A DNA stretch of 64,000 nt from positions 496,001 to 560,000 of the forward strand of contig NZ_JARHUJ010000003.1 of the NCBI RefSeq assembly GCF_029223285.1, given 5' to 3'. Below the pieces are notes generated by a model. That model was not told where the DNA came from. It ran no database searches and saw only the letters and a program-made list of their open reading frames with translations. The DNA is from Paraflavitalea sp. CAU 1676. Its GTDB lineage: Bacteria > Bacteroidota > Bacteroidia > Chitinophagales > Chitinophagaceae. Positions 24,801 to 34,301 of this stretch are shown here, one piece after another (positions within the stretch are counted from its first letter, which is position 1; every line of letters begins with the position of its first letter). A program made the position numbers and the translations under genes.

Positions 24801-27800
24801 GGCATACCTGCTTCCCTGGGTCCAAATGGTTTTCCCCGCGGGCGAAACTTTTGCCATGAAATAACCGCCATAACTCGCCGCCGTTGTTGTGCCATCAGTA
24901 TTATGAATCAAAAATGACTCGCTCAAATCAGATCCCGATGATGAACCGGTCAGGTAAATAAAATCTGAAGGATCAATAGCAATCGAATTTATAGAGTTCG
25001 ATAACGCACTCGTTGGCATGTTCCATACCAGTTTACCCATACGATCCAGTTTCAACAAGTAGCCCAATACAGCTCCCCCCGAACTACTTCTATAATCAAG
25101 CGGTGTATTAAAGGCATCCCTTATTTCTACCGATCCTTCATAGTAGCCGGAAACAATTACACTGCCATCTGTATTAAAGGCGACATCCGAAAATGCCCGT
25201 CGTTGATTTACTGCTCCATTGTGGGCCTTTACACTCCAATTATAGTTACCGTTGGTACTGATACTGAGTATGAAATTATTTTGGTTGTCATTTGCGTAAA
25301 CACTGTTGGGATACGCCATGATTGGCGAGATCGTACCATTTTGGTAGTAAGACAGGTTAGCCAAACAGGATCCCACAACCACGACCTGATCATCCCTTAG
25401 CACTATCTTGGTTGGGTAACCTCCCCCCACAGGATATCCCTGCCAATTCGCCGATGGGTCGAACAGCAGTGTATGCCAAATATATTTTCCATTCGGCCCA
25501 ACTTTCATGATAAAGCCGTTTGCTTTGTCATAGGTCGGCAAACTGGTGCCTGTTTTAGGTACCATCGTCATCGAATCGCCATTATTGAAATGGAACCAGG
25601 TAGCAGCATGACAATATCCTGCGATATATGTATTTCCATCCTTATCTGTAACAGCCGAATTGATGTTGCCCCCGATTATGTAGTCCACCCATTTCAATAT
25701 GCCATCCCGGGTATATTTTGAAAGGTGTGAAACGGAGCTTCCTGCTATTTTTTTATGAACACCATACCTGCTTTTTATCAGCGGATTATTTCCAATTCCA
25801 CAGATCAGGTAACCATCGTTAATATCCCTTCGCATATCTGTTTGGGTACCGGACAGCTCATAAGTGTCATCGTCTGTGGTATTATTGGCATAGCAGACCT
25901 CTTCCGGCTTCGGCTCACGGAAAATAAATACAGCGTCTCCTGTAGCAGTATCTGCACAGCCGTAATTACTGGTGCTAATTAAAGACAGTCTCTTTTGCCC
26001 GCCACTGCTATAAGTAATATTGACTGGCGACGGGGAGGTAGATCCACCAGGACTTGCATTACCGGAAAAGCTCCATTGATAGGTGGATGCCTCTATTGAA
26101 TAATTAGAAAAATTCACGGGTTCATTTTCTGCCGCGTTTACTTTATCCGCTGCGAATATCGACCGGGTATGCTCCACTATTAACTTCACTCCTTGCGTAA
26201 GCATGTGGGTTCGTGCAGTAGAAAGGTGGCTGCGGGTAGCCCAAACATAATACATCCCACTTTTATTGATCGGAAGGCTTGTAAAACGAAGGTCACCTCC
26301 ATTTCCCTTGCCACCACCAAAGGCAACATTCTTATCAGCATTCCAAAGCTCATACCGTACATCTGCTTCAGTATTTGAAATAATAAAATCAACCTTCTCT
26401 TCTTTGCACAATATGGTGTCTACTGCTTTCACTGCCTGATCGGACCTTGGGTCCGCGAGAAATACAAATCCCCCCTTGGAACCACTGGTACTATTATTGA
26501 AGACCTTTACATCACCGCTGGCGCCTGCACCTACCAATGTATAGATCTCTGTTGCCGATCTTACCTCGAAGTACCTGGCAGGCACACCGCCAAATGTGAC
26601 GGCATTTACATTCACAAATCCGGTACCCCGAATTGTGACGGCGACATTGGCGTAGCCAACCTCCGGTGTAAAAGACGTAATGGCAATAGGTGGGCTAAAA
26701 TTTATGAATTGAACCGAAGTATCAGAATCCAGACCATTCCCAACAATCAGCATAATAGTATCCTGCAAAACCGACGAAGCATGTATATAGTTACTATGAT
26801 AGGTACCTCCCAGGTACGTGCCATTTTTAAACCACCTATAGGTGTAACCCTGGCGGGAATAATTTACGAGATTGACGACACCCGTGGCGGAAGTATTGCT
26901 TACATCTATCCGAAAGTAAGCCTTTGGCAAGGTACCGATACCTCCGTCTGTGGTCGCCAACAAACGGCCACTGTAACCGCCGGCCCATCCTATATTACTG
27001 TTTACGAAAGATAATGCCAGGAAGGGGCCATACTCTCCCGGGGATTGGTTTTCATTTTTGCAATATTCCCAGGTTTTGCCATGATCTGTAGTTTTTAATA
27101 TTCCCGAGGCGTTCGGTGCAAGAAATCCTGTGCTGTCATTGAGGAACAACATGTCATTTCCATATGCAGGTACTACGTTGGGATCATTCATTTTCGACCA
27201 AAGTCCACCTCCATTAACTGTTTTATAAACCTGGTTCAAATCACCGTCAGACAGGTACCCGATCTGGTCGGTAACAAAATGAATGTTGTTGTAGTTCGGG
27301 TAGGCACTACTGGCAGACGGTGGCTGGTTGATCCACAAAGAACCACCGTTGACGCTTTTATAGAGCTTATTGCCACCAGAAACAAACAATATAGCAGCCG
27401 AGGGACAGCTTAATTTTCTTAAGCGTTGGTCTGGAGAATTCAGGATTGGAATCCAGGATTGACCTCTATTGAGGGTTTTTAGCACCTGTTCATGATGAAC
27501 CGCGTAACCGACTGTTCCATTGCCTGGGAATTCAATATCAGTGATGCCCTCATTAAAGTCCGAAGCATTAAAATTCACGCCAATATGAAACACCAACTTC
27601 CAGTTCCTCCCGCCATCGGCGGAAAAAAGAATGGAAGGCTCAGTCCCAAAATGTCCATAAGTGAGCAAAGAATCTGCAGAAAATGCAACCACTCCATTGG
27701 TTGTAAATCCGAAAAGAAGCCCTACGGATTGGCCGTTAAAATCAGTATTGGCAAAGCTAATCGTCCGCCCGACAAAAGTCTTTCCACCATCCTGGGTAAA

Positions 27801-27983
27801 CCCGATATAATTTTTGAAAGCGACGTAGCCCGTTGCAAAGCTAACGAAAGAAATGCCGTTGATACGCTCTTCGGGGTCGGCGCTTTTGTAAATTTCCCGA
27901 AACTGAGAAAGTGCAGGCTGTACACTGAAGATCACTAGCAAGAAAGATAAGAAAAGGCGATCCATTTTCTTTGCAGATAGCAT
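21849..27983 (-). CDS. Giant secreted T9SS protein: beta-propeller, IPT/TIG, PKD and nine Ig-like repeats
   Basis: A 2044-residue protein. After a signal peptide (ends about SVQPALSQ) come BNR/Ycf48-like propeller repeats (about 25-360, e.g. FTQDGGKTFVG). An IPT/TIG domain follows near 440-510 (ITSFTPEVGYANVAVTIRG), then an Ig-like and a PKD-like domain (to about 690) and a second propeller-like stretch (about 710-1190). Then come nine tandem Ig/PKD-like repeats of 75-77 residues, typically NAGPDKxxCxGxxVxIG ... YQWTSLPAGF ... CxAxDTV. A T9SS type A sorting domain closes it (VYPNPANDKVKI ... KGIYYVQVSD). It is exported across the outer membrane by T9SS. Role: probably adhesion or surface scaffolding; no catalytic site is visible. 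Start could also be ATG at 27965. Confidence 0.85.
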   Translation of the reverse strand: MLSAKKMDRLFLSFLLVIFSVQPALSQFREIYKSADPEERINGISFVSFATGYVAFKNYIGFTQDGGKTFVGRTISFANTDFNGQSVGLLFGFTTNGVVAFSADSLLTYGHFGTEPSILFSADGGRNWKLVFHIGVNFNASDFNEGITDIEFPGNGTVGYAVHHEQVLKTLNRGQSWIPILNSPDQRLRKLSCPSAAILFVSGGNKLYKSVNGGSLWINQPPSASSAYPNYNNIHFVTDQIGYLSDGDLNQVYKTVNGGGLWSKMNDPNVVPAYGNDMLFLNDSTGFLAPNASGILKTTDHGKTWEYCKNENQSPGEYGPFLALSFVNSNIGWAGGYSGRLLATTDGGIGTLPKAYFRIDVSNTSATGVVNLVNYSRQGYTYRWFKNGTYLGGTYHSNYIHASSVLQDTIMLIVGNGLDSDTSVQFINFSPPIAITSFTPEVGYANVAVTIRGTGFVNVNAVTFGGVPARYFEVRSATEIYTLVGAGASGDVKVFNNSTSGSKGGFVFLADPRSDQAVKAVDTILCKEEKVDFIISNTEADVRYELWNADKNVAFGGGKGNGGDLRFTSLPINKSGMYYVWATRSHLSTARTHMLTQGVKLIVEHTRSIFAADKVNAAENEPVNFSNYSIEASTYQWSFSGNASPGGSTSPSPVNITYSSGGQKRLSLISTSNYGCADTATGDAVFIFREPKPEEVCYANNTTDDDTYELSGTQTDMRRDINDGYLICGIGNNPLIKSRYGVHKKIAGSSVSHLSKYTRDGILKWVDYIIGGNINSAVTDKDGNTYIAGYCHAATWFHFNNGDSMTMVPKTGTSLPTYDKANGFIMKVGPNGKYIWHTLLFDPSANWQGYPVGGGYPTKIVLRDDQVVVVGSCLANLSYYQNGTISPIMAYPNSVYANDNQNNFILSISTNGNYNWSVKAHNGAVNQRRAFSDVAFNTDGSVIVSGYYEGSVEIRDAFNTPLDYRSSSGGAVLGYLLKLDRMGKLVWNMPTSALSNSINSIAIDPSDFIYLTGSSSGSDLSESFLIHNTDGTTTAASYGGYFMAKVSPAGKTIWTQGSRYAYNGGGSAIYCDGEQVYVAGSAFGMGQRYYNYKFTSAGTAPVDLTTTASEFFLARYDSSGHLVKIQTSGVNAGGYMNPNSLYIDGKNNLLIGGNSDHNNGGNGQYSIFGSLINASDKGGFYARINQDLCGTITSYPKAGNDTLLCAGSPVTLGLGNPNGFAYSWSASDGSLSASTPTTEVRPIVNTTYYVSLTNPSGVVTKDTIVVKVLSVPTADAGADRVLCKGSATTIGVAVSGDTYQWTSLPAGFSSVTSNPAISPAISTTYFLVVKNATGCFAFDTVNIKINSPVAYAGADKSICPGVRTEIGRADFGYECEWTSLPAGFTSAVPNPVVTPMVSTTYYLVVRDASGCVAYDTVHINVFNQPIANAGPDREICKGSAASIGVPGLGNLYQWTSYPAGFTSSIPDPSVNPTVTTQYFLAVTYAGGCVGYDTVIVRVNAVNANAGGDKNVCLGNSVKIGTAATGDTYQWTSLPAGFTSSLAEPSVSPAVNTTYYLTVRNGNGCVALDTVNVFVANLTADAGNDKIICRGDVVVITHSGLPGNSYEWSSIPAGLKTTSSYFSVIPLADIKYVLHVKNVMGCEAFDTLSIKVLSAAANAGADKEVCPGSSVTIGTAAESGNTYRWTNSNGNYSSSLANPVITPTANARYYLAVTNAAGCTAYDTVEVSMLTLTANAGPDKEICAGGNVSIGMAASGNTYQWTSFPAGFNSSAANPVVAPLINTTYYLTVTGATCTAFDTVQVRVTSTVVNAGPDKSVCQGSGVTIGIAEAGNTYQWTSLPAGFSSSLATPTVSPAASMLYYVAVKTAAGCTANDTVEVEVKPLPVKPQVVYIGDDGLMSSSLLGNQWYIDTTTAISGATNFRYKPGADGLYSVRVTQNGCVSPFSNKFDYKVPVVTAIGDPDDNEADILVYPNPANDKVKITFNRWGTRQAQVAIFDARGKQVLLRKDVKSGDVLSVIHLSKGIYYVQVSDSNHKIITTRKLIVQ
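22335..24400 (-). repeat. Nine tandem coding repeats of about 228 bp
   Basis: Within the giant T9SS gene nine copies of a 75-77-codon unit follow one another. Each has the hallmarks AG(P/A/N)DKxxC near its start, an aromatic Y-x-W at mid-length and C-x-x-x-DTV near its end. The copies are diverged, so the array is old or under selection for variation. Confidence 0.8.
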
Positions 27984-28181
27984 GGTTAGGGCGGTTGAGG
28001 GGCTAAAAATAAGAAATTAGCTACAGAAATACATCAACGTCAACAACAACCGAAGAGTTAGATTGAAGGGCTAGCCCAGGTTGGTTCTCCGCCTTTCTGC
28101 CGCTTAAACCATAATGCAGAACAGGTGTTGCAATTGGCCCCTGTTAAAAGCTCGGAGATTAAGGATTTATACAAAATGCCG

Positions 28182-28200
28182 GTGCCCATGGGTTGGGCAC
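28182..28200 (-). terminator. Weak terminator candidate after the second receptor
   Basis: GTGCCCA (28182-28188) pairs with TGGGCAC (28194-28200) around TGGGT, 28 bases beyond the stop of the minus-strand receptor gene. On the minus strand it is followed by CGGCATTTTG, only a short T run. Confidence 0.4.
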
Positions 28201-28227
28201 AGGCACACTTTAATAAAAAAAAGCATA

Positions 28228-30798
28228 TCAACCTCTATCACCGCCTTCTTCAAAACCGCCACCATCGTTATTACCCTTGCGTTTGAATAGGTTGAAATCA
28301 GCCTTACCAAACTTGTAGGTGAAGGTTACCCGGAAGCTGCGCACGTTGCGGCGGCGGTAAGAGTCCTGGTAAAAGCTTTCGGTATCATAGATGGTTCCCC
28401 AGCGACGGCTGTTGAACACATCATTCACACTAAACGTGAGCGTTCCCTTGTTGCCTTTCAGGAAATCTTTACGCAGGGCGGCATCCACGCTGTATTGATC
28501 TTTGCGCTTGCCCTGGGGCAGCACTTCGGGCGATTCATATTCGCCAATGGCTTGCAGGCTCAGTTTATTCAATAGTTTCGTTTTGCTGTTGATGCGGTAA
28601 TTGGCGATCAGTTTGGCTTCCCAGTTGAACCCTTCATTACTGAGGTCGAGCTTATCCATCCGCGCATTCACCTTCATGTACTGCAGGCTCACCGTAGGCG
28701 TGAAATCGAAGTTCTTACCTATTTTCTGCTGCAGGGTCAGCTCACTTCCCCATACATTCTCATTGTTTGCATTGATAAAGGTATTCAGGATCGCATTGGG
28801 ATCAACTGCAGCGTTGTTCAGCTGTTGGTACTGAGCGTCGGAAATGGTATCGCTGTACTGGGTAATTTCTCCTTGTGTATTACGGTAGTAAATAACGCCC
28901 AGGAAACTACCTGTACCATAGTTTTTATTATAGTTGAACTCGAAGGAGTTGGTGAACTCCGGTTTCAATCCAGGGTTGCCCTGACGCAGGTTGAGCGGGT
29001 CGTTGATGTCTACGAACGGATTCATCTGCCAGAAATTGGGCCTCCGGATACGGCGCGTATAATTCACCTGAATATCTTCACTTTCACTGATCGATTTGGT
29101 GATGAATAAACTGGGGAACAGGGCATCGAATATATTGTCGAGTTTTTCGGGATAGGAGTATCCGAACTTCTTCGCACTGTCGATAAGTTCACCATCGAAC
29201 TTAGATATCTCGGCCCGCAATCCTACCTGATAAGTGAACTCCCCGACCTTGTTGCTGTAGGTACCATAGGCTGCATTCACCATTTCGCGGTACTTGTAAT
29301 TGTTGCTGAGCGACAACTTGGTCTCTGTTCCATTAGCCACTGAATAGGCATTGTAGGTGCTTCGGTAGTTATTGATAAAACTGCGCACGCCAGCCTCGAA
29401 CTTGCTGTGATCGCCTTTGGGATCGATAAAATCGACCTGTACAGTGACCTGGTCGTTGTCGTCGCTCCCATCATTGCGTACAACATTGGTGGGAGATGCG
29501 ACCGTGCCATCCGGATTGAAATAATGATTGGTGATGAGCGAACCGCTGTTGCCACCACCCGTATTGTAACTAATGTCTGCACTCAACTCCTTGCCAGCTT
29601 CCGAAAACTTATGCTTATACAAGAACTGAGTATTGTAACGATTAAAATTATTGCTACCATTGGCCAGGCGGTCGCCATATTGCGTAAGGTCATGGCTAAG
29701 ATTGGTATACCGCTGCTGCTGGGTTTCGTCGTTGCGGTCGTTGCCGCTCACGATATTTTGCGAGAGCGTGAACGTGTTGCGATTGTCCATGAAATAATCG
29801 ACGCCAAAACGCACTGAGCCGAATTTGCGCAAGCGATCCGCCTCCGATTCCTGGTTAAAATAGTTCTGTATTTCGCCCGCCTTTTTGTTTTCGCGGTAAG
29901 ACTTACTCTTAGCAATACCACCGTTCTGGTTGTAGTTGCCGCTTACGAAGAAGTTGAATTTGTTTTGCCGCAGGTTGATCGACAGGTTGCCATTGAGGAT
30001 ATCGGGGTAACCGGCACCTATCGAGGCAAGGCCATTCAATCCCAGCTTCTTATTCTTCTTGAGGATCACATTGATAACACCTCCGGTGCTGGCAGCATCG
30101 AATTTGGCGGAGGGGTTGGTGATCAGTTCTACTCTTTCAATATTATCGGCGGGTATCTGATCGAGCGTGAGGATGGTTGGACGACCATCTACAAAGATCT
30201 GGGGTGTGCTATTGCGGAGGGTTACATTGCCATCTACATCCACATTTACCGAAGGGATGTTTTTCATGACATCGATACCTGTACCACCAGCCGCGGTAAG
30301 GCTTTTATCTACATCGAAGAACTTACGATCGATACCCATTTGCAGGGCGGGTTTGGTACCTGTTACAGTGACGACATCGAGCGTGGCAGCATCCTGGTCC
30401 ATCTTGATGTTGCCGAGATCGGTTTCATTGCCTGCCTTACGGTTGAAGGCTACTTGTTGGTCGATCGGCTTGTAACCGATAGCGCTGATGGTGAGGCGAA
30501 ACTTGGCGGCTGTAGACAGTCCTTCCACGCTAAAGTCGCCATTGGGTTGAGAGAGCATGCCACCCACCAGGCTGTCTTTGGGTGCGCCAGCAGCATCTTT
30601 GACGATCATGAACAAGCGTACGGAAGCTGCTTCTACACCCTTGCTGTTCTTGCCATCCACAATGCGGCCATACAGGCGCCCTTCTCCACCAGGACCATTG
30701 GAGCCACCGCCGCTACGTTGCCCGCGGTTTTGGTTGCCTTGTGCAAATACAGTGATAGTTACTAAAAGAACGCCAAACAAACTTCCTATCTTTTTCAT
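28228..30798 (-). CDS. Outer-membrane beta-barrel receptor, TonB-dependent family (OMP_b-brl_3 type)
   Basis: An 856-residue protein. After a signal peptide (ends about VFAQG) comes a Gly/Asn/Arg-rich stretch, then a carboxypeptidase-regulatory-like domain (about 42-130, YGRIVDGKNSKGVEAASVRL), a plug (about 160-250, ending GGVINVILKKNKKLG) and a long barrel. Typical barrel signatures include YTRRIRRPNFWQMNPF and NPGLKPEFTNSFEFNY. The C-terminus is an unusual charged, Gly-rich tail after FNLFKRK instead of a terminal aromatic. No SusD or peptidase partner is adjacent. Members of this group in Bacteroidota import unknown ligands. Proximity to the giant T9SS gene (244 bases) gives no clear link. 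Confidence 0.85.
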   Translation of the reverse strand: MKKIGSLFGVLLVTITVFAQGNQNRGQRSGGGSNGPGGEGRLYGRIVDGKNSKGVEAASVRLFMIVKDAAGAPKDSLVGGMLSQPNGDFSVEGLSTAAKFRLTISAIGYKPIDQQVAFNRKAGNETDLGNIKMDQDAATLDVVTVTGTKPALQMGIDRKFFDVDKSLTAAGGTGIDVMKNIPSVNVDVDGNVTLRNSTPQIFVDGRPTILTLDQIPADNIERVELITNPSAKFDAASTGGVINVILKKNKKLGLNGLASIGAGYPDILNGNLSINLRQNKFNFFVSGNYNQNGGIAKSKSYRENKKAGEIQNYFNQESEADRLRKFGSVRFGVDYFMDNRNTFTLSQNIVSGNDRNDETQQQRYTNLSHDLTQYGDRLANGSNNFNRYNTQFLYKHKFSEAGKELSADISYNTGGGNSGSLITNHYFNPDGTVASPTNVVRNDGSDDNDQVTVQVDFIDPKGDHSKFEAGVRSFINNYRSTYNAYSVANGTETKLSLSNNYKYREMVNAAYGTYSNKVGEFTYQVGLRAEISKFDGELIDSAKKFGYSYPEKLDNIFDALFPSLFITKSISESEDIQVNYTRRIRRPNFWQMNPFVDINDPLNLRQGNPGLKPEFTNSFEFNYNKNYGTGSFLGVIYYRNTQGEITQYSDTISDAQYQQLNNAAVDPNAILNTFINANNENVWGSELTLQQKIGKNFDFTPTVSLQYMKVNARMDKLDLSNEGFNWEAKLIANYRINSKTKLLNKLSLQAIGEYESPEVLPQGKRKDQYSVDAALRKDFLKGNKGTLTFSVNDVFNSRRWGTIYDTESFYQDSYRRRNVRSFRVTFTYKFGKADFNLFKRKGNNDGGGFEEGGDRG

Positions 30799-31147
30799 TA
30801 CCAGGTATAAATTGTCGTCAATAATGATTTGATTCTCTTTGAGATATAGTTAGACGACAACAGGCATGCATCCTTTCGGCCAATGACCTTAGACTGCGAT
30901 CGGAAGCCTTCTTTTGGCTAGTCTTTAACATTTGTGAAGCAGCAGGTCCGGAAGTCGGGGTAAAGGTGCCACAAAACAGGGCCATCGGGTACCAAGGTGG
31001 CAACCCTTTCTGCAAGCGCGACCCACAAAAAAACAGGTCACTGCCTTTTGGGGCCGATGACCTGTTGCACAACACGGGTAAGCACCACATTCATTCGTCG
31101 GGGATTGCCAATGAGGACAATGACGATATGAACGCCTGGCCGTTTTT
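30799..31147. other. Non-coding interval between receptor and EF-G-like gene
   Basis: About 350 bases holding the upstream region of the receptor and, at 31026-31066, the terminator of the EF-G-like gene. I find no matching TAnnTTTG promoter and no credible gene; a 90-codon minus frame (30818-31090) crosses the terminator and is rejected. Confidence 0.5.
31026..31066 (-). terminator. Intrinsic terminator of the EF-G-like gene
   Basis: AACAGGTCA (31032-31040) pairs with TGACCTGTT (31058-31066), with inner GGC/GCC pairing. Read on the minus strand it runs into seven T residues (complement of 31026-31033). It lies about 80 bases beyond the gene stop. Confidence 0.85.
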
Positions 31148-33283
31148 TTATACCTCCTCTTTAGCTAGTTTGTGGTAATCGTCCTGCAATTTTTTCTGTA
31201 TCTCACCCGGTACTGCCGCATAGTCTTCAAACTGCATGGTAAACTTGGCGCGGCCCTGGGTGATAGACCGCAGGGATGATGAATAATCGTGCATTTCTGC
31301 CAGGGGTACCTTGGCAAGGATCTTCGTGAAATGCCCTTCGGTGTCCATGCCTTCAACGATGGCGCGGCGTGTTTGCAGGTCACCGATCACAGCTCCGGTA
31401 AGTTCGTCGGGACATAATATTTCAACATGATAGATAGGTTCCAGTATTTGCGGATCGGCCAGTGCAAATGCCTGCTTAAAAGCCATGAGTCCGGCTATTT
31501 TAAAAGAGATATCGTTCGAATCGACGGCATGCATTTTTCCATCGTATACCGATACGCGCACGTCGCGAACAAAGGAACCGGTCTGCGGCCCTTCGTGCAT
31601 TTTTTCCATGACGCCTTTCATGATCGAGGGCAGAAACCGGGCGTCGATAGCCCCTCCAACTATGCAATTAAAATAAACGAGTTTGCCGCCCCAGTCGAGG
31701 TTGTGTTCTTCACGGGCTCTCACATTAAGCCCCTTGGGATCGGGCATGCCTTCGTACCAGGGTTCTATGCGCATGAACACTTCACCAAACTGGCCGCTGC
31801 CGCCGGATTGCTTTTTGTGGCGGTAGTTGGATTCGGCCATGCGGCGAATGGTTTCGCGATACGGAATACGTGGCCGGCTGAACTTCACTTCCACCCCATG
31901 CAAATGTTCTATGCGCCATTTGATGACGGACAGGTGGAGTTCGCCGAGGCAATGGATAATGGTTTGTTTAAGCTCCTGAGAGAATTCAACCCTGATGGTA
32001 GGATCTTCTTCGGGCAATTGGTGGAGCGCCAGGGAAAGCTTTTCCTCCTCTCCTTTCTTAATCGACTCGATGGCCACGCTCATATTGGCGGCCGGGAATT
32101 TGATGGGCTCCAGTTCAAAGATCTTGCCTTTTCCATGCAAAGTATTGTTGACGTGGGTATTTTTAAGTTTGAGGGTGGCGCCGATATCGCCGGCCACGAG
32201 TTCGTTCACGTTGATGCGTTTGTTGCCTTCCACTACAAAAAGCTGGTTGAGTTTTTCCGATACGCCGGTGGTCTCATTCGTTAGCTCCATACCGCTTTTA
32301 ATCGTTCCGGAGAATACTTTGAAGAAAGACAATTCGCCTACGTGAGGTTCGGATACTGTTTTGTAAATAAAGAGGCAGACAGGCCCGTTTGCATCGCAGG
32401 GCAGATCCTGTTTCGATGATACGAGTTGGGCCGACCGCATTTCATTGGCACTGGGGCATACGTTGTCGATGAACCCCATCAGGCGTCCACTGCCCATATT
32501 GCGTTCGGCAGAGAGACAGAACAAGGGAAAAAGATCGTGGTTGATCATGGCTTTTTTGAGTCCATCCTTCATTTCATCTTCATCCAGTTCTCCTTTGTCG
32601 AAATATTTTTCCATGAGGGCTTCGTCGTTACCGGCGATGGACTCTACCAGTTCGCGGTGGAGTTCTTCGGCCCTGGACTTTTCGTCGTCAGGAATGGGTA
32701 ACTTTTCGGGCTTTCCACCGGCATCCTTGAATTTATACATCGTCATGCGCAACACGTCGATGATCTCGTGAAAGCCTGCGCCCTGCTGGCGGGGATATTG
32801 CACCACCACCACTTTATTGCCAAAGTGGTTTTTGGCTTCGCGGACAGTGTTGTCGAAATCGGCGTTGTCGTCGTCGAGTTTATTGACGGCCAATATCATG
32901 GGTGTTTTGAACTGTTCGGTATAATCCCATATGATATCGGTGCCCACTTCCACGCCCATGACGGCATTGAGGAGCATTACCCCGGTGTCGGCTACGCGTA
33001 AGGCAGAAACAACCTCTCCGGCGAAATCGTCATAGCCCGGCGTGTCGATGATGTTGATCTTATAGCCACGCCATTTGGTATGCAGTAAAGTGGAGAAGAT
33101 GGAGTTGCCCCGTTCCTGTTCGAGTTCGTGGTAGTCGGAAACAGTGTTGCGTTCCTGGACGGAACCCCGGCGGGTAATGAGGCCTGCTTCGAATAGCATG
33201 CATTCCGCCAATGTTGTCTTGCCTGTGCCCGCGTGGCCCAGCAAGACGATATTTTTTACGTGTGACGTATCAAATTCCGGCAT
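31148..33283 (-). CDS. Elongation factor G paralogue with altered GTPase motifs
   Basis: A 711-residue protein with the full EF-G domain order (GTPase about 8-280, then domains II to V). The P-loop GHAGTGKT (16-23) and NKLD (134-137) are intact, but switch I reads RGNSI instead of RGITI. Switch II reads DTPGYDDF: Tyr84 replaces the His that activates water in canonical EF-G. The Tyr form is known from the EF-G-like bacterial subgroup. In Bacteroides an EF-G paralogue without GTPase activity supports translocation during carbon starvation; whether this protein is its counterpart is an inference. It is monocistronic with a strong terminator. The housekeeping fusA is presumably elsewhere. Confidence 0.85.
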   Translation of the reverse strand: MPEFDTSHVKNIVLLGHAGTGKTTLAECMLFEAGLITRRGSVQERNTVSDYHELEQERGNSIFSTLLHTKWRGYKINIIDTPGYDDFAGEVVSALRVADTGVMLLNAVMGVEVGTDIIWDYTEQFKTPMILAVNKLDDDNADFDNTVREAKNHFGNKVVVVQYPRQQGAGFHEIIDVLRMTMYKFKDAGGKPEKLPIPDDEKSRAEELHRELVESIAGNDEALMEKYFDKGELDEDEMKDGLKKAMINHDLFPLFCLSAERNMGSGRLMGFIDNVCPSANEMRSAQLVSSKQDLPCDANGPVCLFIYKTVSEPHVGELSFFKVFSGTIKSGMELTNETTGVSEKLNQLFVVEGNKRINVNELVAGDIGATLKLKNTHVNNTLHGKGKIFELEPIKFPAANMSVAIESIKKGEEEKLSLALHQLPEEDPTIRVEFSQELKQTIIHCLGELHLSVIKWRIEHLHGVEVKFSRPRIPYRETIRRMAESNYRHKKQSGGSGQFGEVFMRIEPWYEGMPDPKGLNVRAREEHNLDWGGKLVYFNCIVGGAIDARFLPSIMKGVMEKMHEGPQTGSFVRDVRVSVYDGKMHAVDSNDISFKIAGLMAFKQAFALADPQILEPIYHVEILCPDELTGAVIGDLQTRRAIVEGMDTEGHFTKILAKVPLAEMHDYSSSLRSITQGRAKFTMQFEDYAAVPGEIQKKLQDDYHKLAKEEV

Positions 33284-33436
33284 AGCATAGGTTTTTTAAT
33301 ATTAATAGATGTGGTGCGGGAGTTATAGGGATAGGAATATGCTACGCTTTTGCGCAGGCAATAGCGTAGACGGGCTGTGCACCGGAGAGTGGGTGCCGGC
33401 AGCGTCAAGGTAACGGAGGCCTATAGGCGGCCCTGA

Positions 33437-33808
33437 TCACGTTCGGTCGGCGAAATCTTTGAATTCCTGCTTTACTTCCTGCAGCGTGTGTTCGAGTTGC
33501 TGGTACTCATCGTACAGTGATTCGTGGTGGGAGGCGGTGTCGTCCTGGATCTGACCTTTTACTGTTTCCGATTCGATCTGCCTGAAATGGGACTTGATGG
33601 CATGTTTGAGGTCGTGGATGTTGATGAGCTGAATGTGGAGCTGGTTGTCCAGGTGATCTACTTCCAGTAGATCTTCTTTGGTGGTTTGCCTTGCGGCTAC
33701 ATCTATGAGTTTGTTTTTAAGCTGGCCAAACTCATCTCGCCAGGAACGCAATGTCTCCCTCCAGGCATTGCATTCACGCGAAAGCTGTGCTACGTCTGTC
33801 GTAACCAT
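33437..33808 (-). CDS. Coiled-coil protein of unknown function (123 aa)
   Basis: A 123-residue, almost wholly helical protein rich in Glu, Gln, Leu and His, with heptad-like spacing in both halves (LRSWRDEFGQLKNKL; YDEYQQLEHTLQEVKQEF). It has no signal peptide, membrane span or cysteine, and no family that I recognise. It lies 150 bases upstream of the EF-G paralogue on the same strand, so the two might share a transcript, although the gap is long. A small cytoplasmic dimeric protein is the likeliest reading. Confidence 0.6.
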   Translation of the reverse strand: MVTTDVAQLSRECNAWRETLRSWRDEFGQLKNKLIDVAARQTTKEDLLEVDHLDNQLHIQLINIHDLKHAIKSHFRQIESETVKGQIQDDTASHHESLYDEYQQLEHTLQEVKQEFKDFADRT

Positions 33809-34301
33809 GGGAGAAAAATTTAGGTGAAGAAATAAAGAACTGTTTCAGAACGCGAAGACTGATTGCTAGTGGTTCTTATCTAAATTAGGAAGTTTTGGCC
33901 AAAGCGCCGGGCGATTTCCATTAAAATTATTCACCTTCCACGCAGGTTTAACATAGGGGGTGAAAATGCAACAAGGCCCCAACTTGGGTACGGAGCAATC
34001 AGCCACCAAGGAGGCGAAAACGCCAATGAGGCATTGAGGTGTCAGAACAGCGATAAGGCGAGAGGGAAGCTAGCCCGGAGAAGCAATCCCGGCAAGCAAG
34101 GTGGGCAGCGGAGGTATACATGGCGGCGAAAAAAACATTGATCCATTGATCGTTAGCAAATAGCCCGGTGGATTTGCCCGCGGGCGACCTTTTACGGGTA
34201 TGCAATCAAGGTTGCTGATCTTTGAAGGTGGCGACCTTTTGCGGGTATACGCATCAAGGTTTGCAGACCTTGAGTGTGCCGACTTTTTACGGGTATCCGA
34301 A
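33809..34301. other. Non-coding interval with 47-bp tandem repeats
   Basis: Nearly 500 bases without a convincing gene. The right-hand part carries three tandem copies of a 47-48-bp unit, the last of which runs into the 3' end of the lamin-tail T9SS gene. Open frames here (68 and 92 codons, minus strand) are created by the repeat and lack protein-like composition. Confidence 0.6.
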
